Notes: generated by a model from the letters alone, not told the origin. A stretch of 15,325 nucleotides of DNA from Chloroflexota bacterium (GCA_005880055.1 VBJS01000002.1:1-15325), one strand, 5' to 3'. Shown: positions 1 to 7,817, numbered from the stretch's first letter. Numbers and translations: made by a program.

Positions 1-1959
1 TTCGGGCAGGGGCGGCACGGAAACCTGCCGTTCGCCAGGAAGCACCTGGGCATGTCCCGCGCCGTCTTCCAGAGCTGCGCCTTCATATCGCAGGGCGAAG
101 TCTTCCAGGTCGATCGCTCCACGCCACGCCAGATCGGTGACGCCATCGCTTCTCTCGCGGACTCCGCGCGGCGTGATGTTTCCGCCTCATCTGCCATCGA
201 CCGCCTGGACACCCTGCTAGCACGGATCGGGAGCGATCGCGCGCGCACCGCCGAGCTGCCGAGGGCGCGCGAGTGTCTGCGGCTTGCAGAGGCCGAGCTC
301 GAGGCCGTCGATGCGGCTCGCGCGGCGGTGGCCCTCAAGTGCGCCGAGCTGGAGGCCGCACGCGAGCGGCTCGCTCGCCTGAGCCGCGACATCACTCGTC
401 ACCAGGTGCTCTTCCTGCTGGCCCGGTCGGCAGCGCTTACCCGCCGCCTAAACGACCTGGCGGACGCCGATGGGGCCATGGAACGCGCCCAGCGAACGCT
501 GACCGAGTGCAAGCAGTTTCAGGCTTTCCCCGCGCACTTCCGGGACCAGATCGTGGCTCTGAGAGAGCGGCGCCGGCGGCTGCAGCAACAATTGGGCGAC
601 TGCCGGGAACAGCTCCGGGAGTCGGAGCGGCGCATCGACGAGGCCGGGCGGGTTGAGCACGACGCGCTGCACTTATCCGTCGCCGGTTTGTCTGAAGAGG
701 CGCTTGCAGGCCTGCGCCAGTTGGCATATCGCCAAGCCGAGGCACCATCGGCGCTGCGGCACTTTGCCGGCCGGTTCCTGGCGTTCGCCCGCAAAGCGCT
801 TGGCTTGCTCCTTCTTGTCCTGTTTCATAGGCGGGTGCCCAGCCCGTCAAAAGAAGCGGCGGTGAGCCAGGAGGCGCCTCGGCTCTCCCGCGACGAAGCC
901 CAGGCGCTGCTGGAGCGGCATGTCCGCTACCTGGAACTGCGGCCCCTGATGCTGGACTTAGCGCAGCGCCGACAATCAGTCGAGGATACGTCGGTCGCCC
1001 TTTCCGCCTGCGAAAACGAGCTCACCGCGTTGCTGTCTGTCGCCGGCATCGGCGGGGACGAACCCCTGGACAATGGAGTGGGACGTTTTATCGAGGGTTG
1101 TTATAAGCAGCGTCTCTATGAGGTGGCCGAGGCGGCGATGGAAGAAGGCGAGCGCCATCGCACCGCCATACTCGCTGGCAGGTCACCGGAGGAGCTGCAA
1201 GACCAACTGGAAGAATCAGATAGTCGCTTAGGGAAACTGCTCGCCGCTCACCCGGAACTGAACGACTGCCGGCCGGAAGGCTCGCAGGGCGATTTGCGCG
1301 CTGCCCTGGCCGAGCTGGAGGAGGAACAGCGCGGCCTGGAGCTGTCTGTCGCGCGGCTGGAAGAGGAAGTACGCTCCGCCCTGCGCGGCCACCGGGCGCG
1401 CGCGGAGGTGGAGGAGGATGTAGCGCGCTCGCGCCTGGAGACGCAACGGCTGGACCGGGCGCGGGCTGCCGCGCAGATGGCACGGGAGGGCATCGCCGAA
1501 GCAATGGTCGCCGTCTACCGCGATTTCGCCCCTGCCGTAAACACGTTCCTCAGTGACGGTTTCTCCCGCATCACTGCGGGGCGATATCTGCGCGCCCACG
1601 TGGACCCCGCCTCCCTCCGCATTTCGCTTCTGCTGCCCGAAACTGACCAGGTGGTCACAGACCCGCCCGTCAGCCGCGGCACGCTCACTCTTGCCTACGT
1701 GCTCATGCGAATCGGCCTGGCGCAACACATGAGCGCCATCGGAGAGCCGGTGCCGCTGGTGCTTGACGACCCTTTCAGTGAGATCGATGGCGAGAGGCTA
1801 CTCCGGCTGCTCGACTTTCTCTGTAACCTGAGCGAACGCACGCAGGTCCTCCTGTTCACGAAAGACCCGGCGATCGTCGAACGGTTCCAGGCGCAAGCGG
1901 ATGGCGAGCGCCACCGCCTTCACCGCCTACACTTGCACACGCTCCAACGCGCGCTGTAA
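1..1959 (+). CDS. Rad50/SbcC/YhaN-like SMC-type ATPase (5' end outside the window)
   Basis: The frame is open from base 1, so the Walker A N-terminus lies upstream; the first ATG at 52 is internal. The visible start LGMSRAVFQSCAFISQGEVF matches the Rad50/SbcC Q-loop region, with the Q in SQGE. Two long heptad-rich, Glu/Arg/Ala-rich coiled coils follow, at about residues 60-245 and 275-500 counted from the ATG at 52. At the coil apex there is a hydrophobic stretch, LGLLLLVLF (about residue 250), and no CxxC zinc hook. The C-terminus carries an ABC signature of YhaN type (VSRGTLTLAYVLMRIGLA) and Walker B with D-loop (PLVLDDPFSEID). The usual switch histidine after the last strand is absent (LLFTKDP). 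It probably acts in DNA end processing or repair with a nuclease partner encoded upstream; the partner is inferred. The gene ends with TAA, 65 bases before the next start. Confidence 0.85.
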   Translation, partial: FGQGRHGNLPFARKHLGMSRAVFQSCAFISQGEVFQVDRSTPRQIGDAIASLADSARRDVSASSAIDRLDTLLARIGSDRARTAELPRARECLRLAEAELEAVDAARAAVALKCAELEAARERLARLSRDITRHQVLFLLARSAALTRRLNDLADADGAMERAQRTLTECKQFQAFPAHFRDQIVALRERRRRLQQQLGDCREQLRESERRIDEAGRVEHDALHLSVAGLSEEALAGLRQLAYRQAEAPSALRHFAGRFLAFARKALGLLLLVLFHRRVPSPSKEAAVSQEAPRLSRDEAQALLERHVRYLELRPLMLDLAQRRQSVEDTSVALSACENELTALLSVAGIGGDEPLDNGVGRFIEGCYKQRLYEVAEAAMEEGERHRTAILAGRSPEELQDQLEESDSRLGKLLAAHPELNDCRPEGSQGDLRAALAELEEEQRGLELSVARLEEEVRSALRGHRARAEVEEDVARSRLETQRLDRARAAAQMAREGIAEAMVAVYRDFAPAVNTFLSDGFSRITAGRYLRAHVDPASLRISLLLPETDQVVTDPPVSRGTLTLAYVLMRIGLAQHMSAIGEPVPLVLDDPFSEIDGERLLRLLDFLCNLSERTQVLLFTKDPAIVERFQAQADGERHRLHRLHLHTLQRAL

Positions 1960-2024
1960 CACGCGCGCACTCTCCTCCGTCAATCCTGTAGCAGCACCGA
2001 GCTTAAGTGCGTCCCGGAGAACCA

Positions 2025-2795
2025 ATGACGACGACAACACAGGTCAAGACCAAAGGCGCGGAAGTCCTTGTAAAACAGGCCTGCATCCTGGCAGACCCCG
2101 AGGTCTGGCCGTCCGCGCTCACGATCGCCCTCGAGAGCCTGGGGCTGCAGGTGACGGCATGCTCCGAGCTCCATGAGTTGTTCGAGATCGCCCGGCAAGA
2201 GCCCTTCTCGATTCTGGTCCTCGCCCAGCGAAACGGCGCCTTCGCCGTGCGCGCCTGTCGCGTCATGCGAGACCTGCAGGAAGTGGCGCTGATGGCTGTC
2301 ATCCAGCGAGAGGGCGACTTGATCGAGGTGCTGGACGCCGGCGCCGACGACGCCGTCGTGGCCCGCATCGAAGCTCCGCTCTTCGCCGCCCGCGTGCGCG
2401 CGCTGCTGCGCCGGACGCATCCTTCCACACGCTCCGGCGGCACAATCGCCATCCGCGACCTGATTATTGACCTGGAGAAATACCAGGTGTTGCTGAACGA
2501 GCGGCCGGTACCGCTAACGCCGACGGAGTTCCGATTACTGGCGGTGCTGGGACAGCAGGCCGGGCGGGTTGTGGACCCACGGGCGCTGCTTTCCGCCGTG
2601 CACCAGCATGATTACAGCGAGCGAGACGCACAGAACCTGGTGAAGGTTCATATCGCCAACCTGCGCCGGAAACTCAGCGATTCCGGCTCCAGGAGCCCGT
2701 ATATCCTCTGCGTGCGTGGGTTCGGCTACATGCTGGAGCGGCGCTCCCAGATCCGCGAAGGCGACCCGCTGACCGATTACATCGACCACGACTAA
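2025..2795 (+). CDS. OmpR/PhoB-family regulator with a degenerate receiver domain
   Basis: This is a 256-residue transcription factor. The C-terminal half is a clear OmpR-type winged helix: VPLTPTEFRLLAVLGQQAGR, then the recognition-helix region NLVKVHIANLRRKL, then the wing YILCVRGFGYML. The N-terminal half (about residues 18-135) keeps receiver secondary structure and the GADDAVVAR…ARVRALLRR end. However, the phospho-acceptor Asp is replaced (FSILVLAQRNG, Leu66 or Ala67), only one acidic residue (Asp24) remains of the N-terminal pair, and the conserved Lys of the KP motif is Ala. Phosphorylation is therefore unlikely, and activity may depend on dimerisation or a ligand. I chose ATG 2025 because GGAG lies five bases upstream; an in-frame GTG at 2007 has no such site. 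No sensor kinase is adjacent. A repeat array and a sigma-like gene follow. Confidence 0.85.
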   Translation: MTTTTQVKTKGAEVLVKQACILADPEVWPSALTIALESLGLQVTACSELHELFEIARQEPFSILVLAQRNGAFAVRACRVMRDLQEVALMAVIQREGDLIEVLDAGADDAVVARIEAPLFAARVRALLRRTHPSTRSGGTIAIRDLIIDLEKYQVLLNERPVPLTPTEFRLLAVLGQQAGRVVDPRALLSAVHQHDYSERDAQNLVKVHIANLRRKLSDSGSRSPYILCVRGFGYMLERRSQIREGDPLTDYIDHD

Positions 2796-2819
2796 CTTGC
2801 CGTCTACCCCGTGGCCCCG

Positions 2820-2859
2820 CCTTTACAAGCCCTGAACCACTTCTGAACTGTTCCTCTAC
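2820..2859 (+). promoter_or_regulatory. Four-unit 11-bp direct-repeat array (Pho-box-like operator)
   Basis: Four 7-base units begin exactly 11 bases apart: CCTTTAC (2820), CCTGAAC (2831), TCTGAAC (2842) and CCTCTAC (2853), sharing NCTNNAC. One-helical-turn spacing is the hallmark of tandem OmpR/PhoB-family dimer sites. The array resembles the two Pho-type arrays at 7834-7872 and 9137-9176 but is poorer in TTAAC. It lies between the pseudo-receiver regulator and the sigma-like gene. No convincing -10 hexamer follows at the usual distance, so activation of the downstream gene is unproven. Either PhoB or the adjacent regulator could bind it. Confidence 0.55.
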
Positions 2860-2961
2860 CCACCGGCCCGCCTCCGCCGGCTGCCGCGATGTTACGCTTT
2901 GGCCACTATTCCAGGGGAGGGTGGCAAGTTGAGAGCGCATTCTTTATCCAAGGACCAACCG

Positions 2962-3387
2962 ATGAGCAGCTCTTCGCGCGTGGAGGAAGACCGCTTCGCC
3001 CGCTATTTCCCGGCGCTGTTCGCCTTTGCCAGCAGTTTTGCGGACGAGACATCGGCACGCGAGATTGTAATCGACTCGTTCAGCCGCGCCTTCGAGAGGC
3101 CCGCCACTCGCGATGAGGGTGACTTCCGCCTGGTCCTGTTCGCCATTGCGCGCGACATCTGCGCGTCTACTCCATCCCGCCCACGGGCTACTGATGACTT
3201 GAGCCCCCGCGAGCGGGAGATCGTTTCTCTGCTGTTCGATGCTCAGCTTAGCCGGGGAGAGGTCGCCTGCGTGCTAGGCGCCTCGGAAGATTCAGTCACG
3301 GCGGAACTCATACGGGCATTGAAGAAGCTGCGGGACACAGTGACGGGCGGCGGCATCCCGGCCCTCCTCCGGCCCTCAACGCCCTAG
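2962..3387 (+). CDS. Small sigma-70/ECF-like protein
   Basis: This 141-residue protein has the layout of a minimal ECF sigma factor. Residues about 8-65 resemble region 2 (FARYFPALFAFASSF, then REIVIDSFSRAFERP, then FRLVLFAIARDIC). Residues about 78-125 resemble region 4 (LSPREREIVSLLF, then a helix-turn-helix around LSRGEVACVLGASEDSVTAE and a basic last helix). The linker is short, and region 2 is weakly conserved, so it could also be a sigma-like DNA-binding regulator. I chose ATG 2962 because AGGA lies seven bases upstream; an in-frame ATG at 2899 gives a 162-residue form without this support. No anti-sigma gene is adjacent. Its TAG stop (3385-3387) shares CTAG with the ancestral stop of the convergent phoU. 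Confidence 0.6.
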   Translation: MSSSSRVEEDRFARYFPALFAFASSFADETSAREIVIDSFSRAFERPATRDEGDFRLVLFAIARDICASTPSRPRATDDLSPREREIVSLLFDAQLSRGEVACVLGASEDSVTAELIRALKKLRDTVTGGGIPALLRPSTP

Positions 3388-4026
3388 TACTTGGAGACGT
3401 TCAGCTCCTCGATCCGTCCCTCGACGAGGTACACCACGGTCCGCGATCCGTTCCAGGTTGTGCGCCGCCCAGATCAGGTAGGTAGCGCGCTGGGTGCTGG
3501 CCGGGTCCTTGATCATATGCGTCAGCAGCTCGTGGTAGACCTGCTCGTATAGCGCGTCCACCTGGTCGTCCTGGTCGCAGATGGCGCGGGCGCGCGCGGC
3601 GTCGCGGTCCTTGAAGGCTTCCAGGCTGCTCATCAGCATGTCGATCGCCACGTCCGCCATCCGCGGGATGTCGATATACGGCTTCAAGGGTGGCTCGTCC
3701 GCCAGCATCAAGGCGATCTTCGCGATACCTTCGGCGTGGTCACCCATGCGCTCCAGGTCCACCGTTACGTGCAGCACGGACACGATTGTGCGCAGGTCAC
3801 CGGCGAGCGGCTGCTGCGTCGCTATCAACTCCAGGCACTTGTCCTCCGTATCGTATCGCTTACGGTTGATGTTGAGGTCATCGGCGATGACGCGACGAGC
3901 CAGCTCCACGTCGCGCGTCTTTAGAGCCTCGACAGCGCGCTCGACCGCCGACTCCACCATTTCGCCCATCATGAACATATCGCCCTGGAGGCCGGCCAGC
4001 TGGCGTTCCAGCATCGCTCGGGTCAT
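3376..4026 (-). CDS. phoU: PhoU phosphate-signalling protein, C-terminus frameshifted
   Basis: PhoU is a cytoplasmic helical protein that binds metal and connects the Pst transporter with PhoR, keeping the Pho response off when phosphate is plentiful. The sequence has both PhoU repeats, with metal-binding motifs around DLERMGDHAEGIAK and, in the second repeat, HNLERIADR. After GIn-free text IADR the frame diverges: the open frame ends with an unrelated tail (GVPRRGTDRG…) at 3376. Another frame reads VVYLVEGRIEELNVSKY and stops at 3384-3386, a normal PhoU ending. The expected NIAER-like segment between them is missing, which implies a deletion of roughly 20 bases near 3436-3440. The last helix is lost as written. 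The ATG overlaps the pstB stop (ATGA, 4023-4026), so the two are translationally coupled. A real mutation or an assembly error are both possible. Confidence 0.9.
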   Translation of the reverse strand: MTRAMLERQLAGLQGDMFMMGEMVESAVERAVEALKTRDVELARRVIADDLNINRKRYDTEDKCLELIATQQPLAGDLRTIVSVLHVTVDLERMGDHAEGIAKIALMLADEPPLKPYIDIPRMADVAIDMLMSSLEAFKDRDAARARAICDQDDQVDALYEQVYHELLTHMIKDPASTQRATYLIWAAHNLERIADRGVPRRGTDRGAERLQVLGR

Positions 4027-4904
4027 CCGAACCGCCCCGTGATGTAGTCCTCGGTGCGCTTGTCCCTGGGGTTCGTGAAGATTTCCTTCGTCGCCCCGTA
4101 TTCAATGACCTGGCCGTGAAGGCCGTGCTCGCTGGCCAGCATAAAGGCTGTGTAGTCAGAGACGCGCGCCGCCTGCTGCATATTGTGGGTCACGATGACG
4201 ATCGTGTACTCCCGGACCAGCTCTCGCATAAGGTCCTCTATTTTGAGGGTTGCGATTGGATCCAATGACGAGCACGGCTCGTCCATGAGAATGATCTCCG
4301 GGTTCACGGCGAGCACGCGCGCGATGCAAAGCCGTTGCTGCTGGCCGCCCGAAAGGGCAGTGCCGGGCTGGTCCAGCTTGTCCGCCACTTCCTCCCACAG
4401 CGTCGCCGCCCGCAACGCCCCCTCCACAATCTCGTTGATGCGGCCGCGGCTGCCCAGGCCCAGCCGCTTGGGTCCGAAGGCGATGTTATCCTTCACCGAC
4501 ATGGGGAAGGGGTTCGGCTTCTGAAACACCATCCCGACATGCCGGCGGACCTGCACGGGGTCCACCGCGTCGCTGTTGATATCTACACCGTCCAGGTAGA
4601 TCCGCCCGCTCACCGCCGCTTCAGGAATAAGGTCGTTCATCCGGTTCAGACAGCGCAGAAGGCTGCTCTTACCACAACCAGAAGGGCCGATCAGCGCGGT
4701 GATCCGATTCTTGTAGATATCCATACACACGTTATCCACCGCTGATCGGTGGCCGTATTTCACTCCCACACGTTCGAGCCGCAGTACAACTGGCGACGTC
4801 TCCGCTGGGCCGGCCGCCCGGTAGGGCGCACCCGCCGACGCCGTAGCCGGCAGGTGGGCCGGCGCGCTAGCGGCGAGCTGTTCGGGACTGGTGGTCTCCG
4901 TCAA
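4023..4904 (-). CDS. pstB: PstB, phosphate ABC transporter ATPase
   Basis: PstB hydrolyses ATP on the cytoplasmic side of the PstCA channel to drive phosphate uptake. All ABC motifs are intact: Walker A GPSGCGKSS, Q-loop VFQKPNPFPMS, signature LSGGQQQRL, Walker B IILMDEP, D-loop SSLDP and H-loop VIVTHNMQQ. The core starts near VVLRLERVGVKYG, after a roughly 40-residue Ala/Pro-rich extension that is longer than in most PstB proteins. I chose the TTG start at 4904 because AGGAGG lies at 4915-4920; the ten-base spacer is somewhat long, and no ATG offers a better choice. It begins a few bases after the pstA stop and overlaps phoU by four bases. At 293 residues it is complete. Confidence 0.96.
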   Translation of the reverse strand: MTETTSPEQLAASAPAHLPATASAGAPYRAAGPAETSPVVLRLERVGVKYGHRSAVDNVCMDIYKNRITALIGPSGCGKSSLLRCLNRMNDLIPEAAVSGRIYLDGVDINSDAVDPVQVRRHVGMVFQKPNPFPMSVKDNIAFGPKRLGLGSRGRINEIVEGALRAATLWEEVADKLDQPGTALSGGQQQRLCIARVLAVNPEIILMDEPCSSLDPIATLKIEDLMRELVREYTIVIVTHNMQQAARVSDYTAFMLASEHGLHGQVIEYGATKEIFTNPRDKRTEDYITGRFG

Positions 4905-4908
4905 GCGG

Positions 4909-5796
4909 CTAATTCCTCCTCACTCCTGATTGTATTTTAATCCGAAGCGCAAGGGCCGACATGTTGAAGACCAGCACAATAGCAAGTAATACAAGGGCGA
5001 GGCCCCATTTCCTTTCGTCGGCCAACCCCAGGCCTTCCGTAATCCGGTAGTACAGCTCGTAGGAGAGCATCTGCGGGCGTTCACCGACCACCGCCGTCGG
5101 CGCCAGCGATACGTTGCTCGCTGCAATGGCGCCGACGACCAGGATCGGCGCCGTCTCCCCGGCTGCCCGGCTAATAGCCAGCAGGCTGCCGGTGATGATC
5201 CCGGGGAACGCCTGCGGCAGGGCGATGAAGAACGTCGTGTGCAACTTCGATACACCGAGCGCCAGGGACCCTTCCCGGATGCCCCTGGGCACTGCGAGAA
5301 GCGCCTCGCGGGAGCTGGTGATGATGATCGCCAACGCCTGCATTGCGAGCGTCGCGGAGGCTACCCAGAGTGCCTGCTTGGTGTGGATCACGTCAAAGAA
5401 CAGCGCCGCGCCGAACAAGCCATAAACGATTGAGGGAACGCCGGCGAGGTTGATGATGGTGAGATTGATCAGCCTGAGGAGCCGTCCCGGGCGAGCGTAC
5501 TCCGCCAGGTAGACGGCGCAAAGGACACCGACGGGAACGGCAAATGCGATCACGAGCAGCAGCGCGTACATGGTGAGGATGATGACCGGAAAGAACCCGC
5601 CCTGCCGGCCGGCCCGCACCGGTCCCGAGAAGATGAAATCCCAGGAGATGGCCGACGCGCCGTGACTGATCACATAGGCGGAGACGATGACCACCGGAAC
5701 GCAAATGACAATGGTCGTCAAGAGCGTAAGGCTCAAGACAACCCTTTGCAGGAGGTCCAGCCTCTTGTGGCGCCGCGAGGTGGCGAGCACCGTCAT
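4909..5796 (-). CDS. pstA: PstA, phosphate ABC transporter permease
   Basis: PstA is one of the two membrane subunits that form the phosphate channel. The 295-residue protein has an N-terminal membrane helix (VVLSLTLLTTIVICVPVVIV) and about five more, starting near FFPVIILTMYALLLVIAFAV, with the last near LALVLLAIVLVFNMSAL. The cytoplasmic EAA-type coupling loop with PstB is at VPRGIREGSLALGVSKLHTT, followed by ISRAAGETAPILVVGA, a typical PstA segment. The ATG at 5796 overlaps the pstC stop as ATGA (5793-5796), showing coupling. It ends in TAG at 4909-4911, just after the AGGAGG used for pstB. Confidence 0.95.
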   Translation of the reverse strand: MTVLATSRRHKRLDLLQRVVLSLTLLTTIVICVPVVIVSAYVISHGASAISWDFIFSGPVRAGRQGGFFPVIILTMYALLLVIAFAVPVGVLCAVYLAEYARPGRLLRLINLTIINLAGVPSIVYGLFGAALFFDVIHTKQALWVASATLAMQALAIIITSSREALLAVPRGIREGSLALGVSKLHTTFFIALPQAFPGIITGSLLAISRAAGETAPILVVGAIAASNVSLAPTAVVGERPQMLSYELYYRITEGLGLADERKWGLALVLLAIVLVFNMSALALRIKIQSGVRRN

Positions 5797-6720
5797 CGGG
5801 CGAACTTCTTTCGCTGCCGCTCCAGCACCGCGTCGGCGATGAACGTGGTGAAAAACGTCAGTATGAAGAGGATTGCGCCGGTCATATAAAGAGCGGGTCG
5901 GATTAATGACTGCTCGGACGCGTTTCCGAATCCGGCTGCAATCGTGGCGGTCATCGGGCGCATGGACTGCGTAGGGTCGGCCGGTATGGAGCTGTTGCCT
6001 CCGGCGAGTATGAGGACCACCATGGTCTCTCCTATTGCCCTGGCCATTCCCAGCATTACCGCCGCCGTGATTCCCGAAATGGCGGCCGGCATAATGACGA
6101 ACCAGATGGCCTGCAGTTTATTGCAGCCAAGGGCATACGCGTTCTCTTTGAAGTCCAGCGGCACCGCCTGCAGCGCGTCATCAGCGATGGAGATGATGAG
6201 CGGCACGGCGACAAACGAGACGACGAAGCCGGCGGTCCTGCACGCGCGGCACTATCAGCGCCAGTCCTACGAAGGCGAAGATTATCGTTGGAACGCCGGC
6301 CAGCAGTTCGGCCACCGACTTGATTACCAGCCGGACGCGCGGGTGCGCGACCTCCGAGATGAAGACGGCCGTCATCAAGCCGAGCGGAATGGCGAAGACC
6401 AGTGTCATCAGGGTCACCCAGAATGTCGCAATCAGGGGAGAGATGACGCCGAACCGGAACTGCTCGGGGTCAGTGGTGTTGTCAGTGATCGCGTTGCCGT
6501 ACGTGAAGAAGCGGCCGATGGGATAATCCAGCTCCAGGAATAGCCGCAGCCCCTGGCGGGCCAGCAAGATGAGAATGCCGACAAGCAGAAGAAGCGTCAG
6601 TATCGCGGTGGCGCGGATGAGGAGTTCCAGCGGCAACTCGAGAACAGCGCCCCGCCGCCGGTTCATCACGGACCGTCCCATGATGCCGATCGGCGGCGGT
6701 GATTCTGACGTAGCAGCCAA
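5793..6720 (-). pseudogene. pstC: PstC, phosphate ABC transporter permease, interrupted by an internal out-of-frame deletion
   Basis: Two open frames together make up PstC. The upstream part (6181-6720) has an N-terminal tail, the first membrane helix (AILTLLLLVGILILLARQG) and following helices through ELLAGVPTIIFAFVGLALIV. The downstream part runs from about 6232 to 5793 and starts AGFVVSFVAVPLIISIADDAL; it contains the coupling loop (NAYALGCNKLQAIWFVIMPA), MARAIGETMVVLILAGG and the last helix. The join at PRVQD|AGF is some 12 residues shorter than I recall for other PstC proteins, so a deletion of about 35 bases not divisible by three near 6232-6237 fits better than a one-base slip. I chose the TTG start at 6720 because GGGAG lies five bases upstream; GTG 6738 is the alternative. 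As written the channel is broken. An assembly error cannot be excluded. Confidence 0.88.
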
Positions 6721-6754
6721 CGTCGCTCCCTTAGTCACTCATTGTATGCAAACG

Positions 6755-6787
6755 GCGCAGGCGGAGGGCAACTGCTTCCGCCTGCGC
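6755..6787 (-). terminator. Hairpin between pstS and pstC (attenuator or mRNA-stabilising stem)
   Basis: GCGCAGGCGGA (6755-6765) and TCCGCCTGCGC (6777-6787) form a perfect 11-bp stem with an 11-base loop. It lies between the pstS stop and the pstC start. The sequence after it on the minus strand has only a short T-run (GTTTGC), so complete intrinsic termination is unlikely. Partial termination or 3'-end protection would let the binding protein be made in excess over the membrane subunits, as is common for ABC importers. Confidence 0.7.
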
Positions 6788-6809
6788 GGATGCACAGAAC
6801 CGAGGTGTC

Positions 6810-7778
6810 TTACTTAATCGGTACGAAGCCGACGTCTTCGCCAAGCTTCTGACCGTCGGTGCTAAGGGCATAGGCCACGAACGCCTTGAGCGCAGCGTTC
6901 GCACTCTTCGCCGGGTCGCCGTTTGTGTAGTAATAGAGGCCGCGGGAAATAGGGTACGTCTTGTCTTTCACGGTCGCCTCGGACGGTTCGACGCCGGCAG
7001 AGGAGGAGTCTTTCGCCACCTTGAGCACCTTCACCTTGCCCTGCGGGATCTCGTCGAGATTACCCAGGCCCGCGTAGAAAACGCCGGATGGGTCGCCGGA
7101 TACGGCTGTGAGCCCGGCCGGAGCGTTCGCCTGCTTGTTGATGTCCGGGCTGTACTTTGTGTCCTTGCCCAGCACCTTCTGGATGACCTCTTCTTCCATG
7201 TAGGCGAAGCTGCCGGATTCCTCGTTCCGCGTGTAGATGGTGATCTTGCCTGCCTTACCACCCACCTCGGACCAGTCCGTGATCTGCCCGGAGAATATCT
7301 TTGCCACCTGCTCCAGGGTTAGCTGCGTCGCGGTATTGCCCGGATGCACCGTGATCGCCAGCGCGTCGTCAAGGATGTGCGTTTCGAATGCCTCGAGCCC
7401 GCCGGCCGCCGCCTGGCCCTTCTCATCATCTTTGATCTTGCGGCTGGACTGGGCGATGTCCACCTGTTTGTTGATAAACGCCGTTATGCCGGCGCCGGAG
7501 CCTTTGCCGCTGGGCGGGTTGATCTTCACATCCGGATACAACGGCTGGAAGGCATCGATCAGGTCTATCGTGAAGGGCTGGACTGTACTCGAGCCCTCGA
7601 TACTTACGGTGCCGGATACAGCGGTATTGGCGGTGGCCGCGCCGCTACTGCCGGCGCCCGCTTCGTTGTCGTCGCTGCTACAGCCGGCTGTAAGCGCGCC
7701 GATGAAGACAACGGTGGGCAACAGGAAGAAGGGCAGGCGGAATCGGCTTAGTCCGGCTTGGCGGACGAATAGTGTCAC
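6810..7778 (-). CDS. pstS: PstS, phosphate-binding lipoprotein
   Basis: PstS captures phosphate outside the membrane and delivers it to PstCA. The 322-residue precursor has a basic N-terminus, a hydrophobic signal (FFLLPTVVFIGALTAG) and a lipobox ending at Cys33 (LTAGC), then an acidic/Gly-Ala linker. The mature domain begins VSIEGSSTVQPFT, the conserved phosphate-contact strand and helix of PstS (SST), and continues with PPSGKGSGAGITAFI, VDIAQSSRKIK and YTRNEESGSF, which contain other typical ligand residues. It is complete and ends DVGFVPIK. The start is GTG at 7778, four bases after AGGAGG (7783-7788). A Pho-box array lies just upstream, giving this gene its own promoter, and a hairpin separates it from pstC. 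Confidence 0.96.
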   Translation of the reverse strand: MTLFVRQAGLSRFRLPFFLLPTVVFIGALTAGCSSDDNEAGAGSSGAATANTAVSGTVSIEGSSTVQPFTIDLIDAFQPLYPDVKINPPSGKGSGAGITAFINKQVDIAQSSRKIKDDEKGQAAAGGLEAFETHILDDALAITVHPGNTATQLTLEQVAKIFSGQITDWSEVGGKAGKITIYTRNEESGSFAYMEEEVIQKVLGKDTKYSPDINKQANAPAGLTAVSGDPSGVFYAGLGNLDEIPQGKVKVLKVAKDSSSAGVEPSEATVKDKTYPISRGLYYYTNGDPAKSANAALKAFVAYALSTDGQKLGEDVGFVPIK

Positions 7779-7817
7779 TCTACCTCCTTTGAAACAACCA
7801 ACATTGCTCTACAAGGG

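Noticed and set aside
6181..6240. Programmed ribosomal frameshifting in pstC
   Set aside because: No slippery run is present at the join, and residues are missing compared with other PstC proteins, so a deletion or assembly error fits better.
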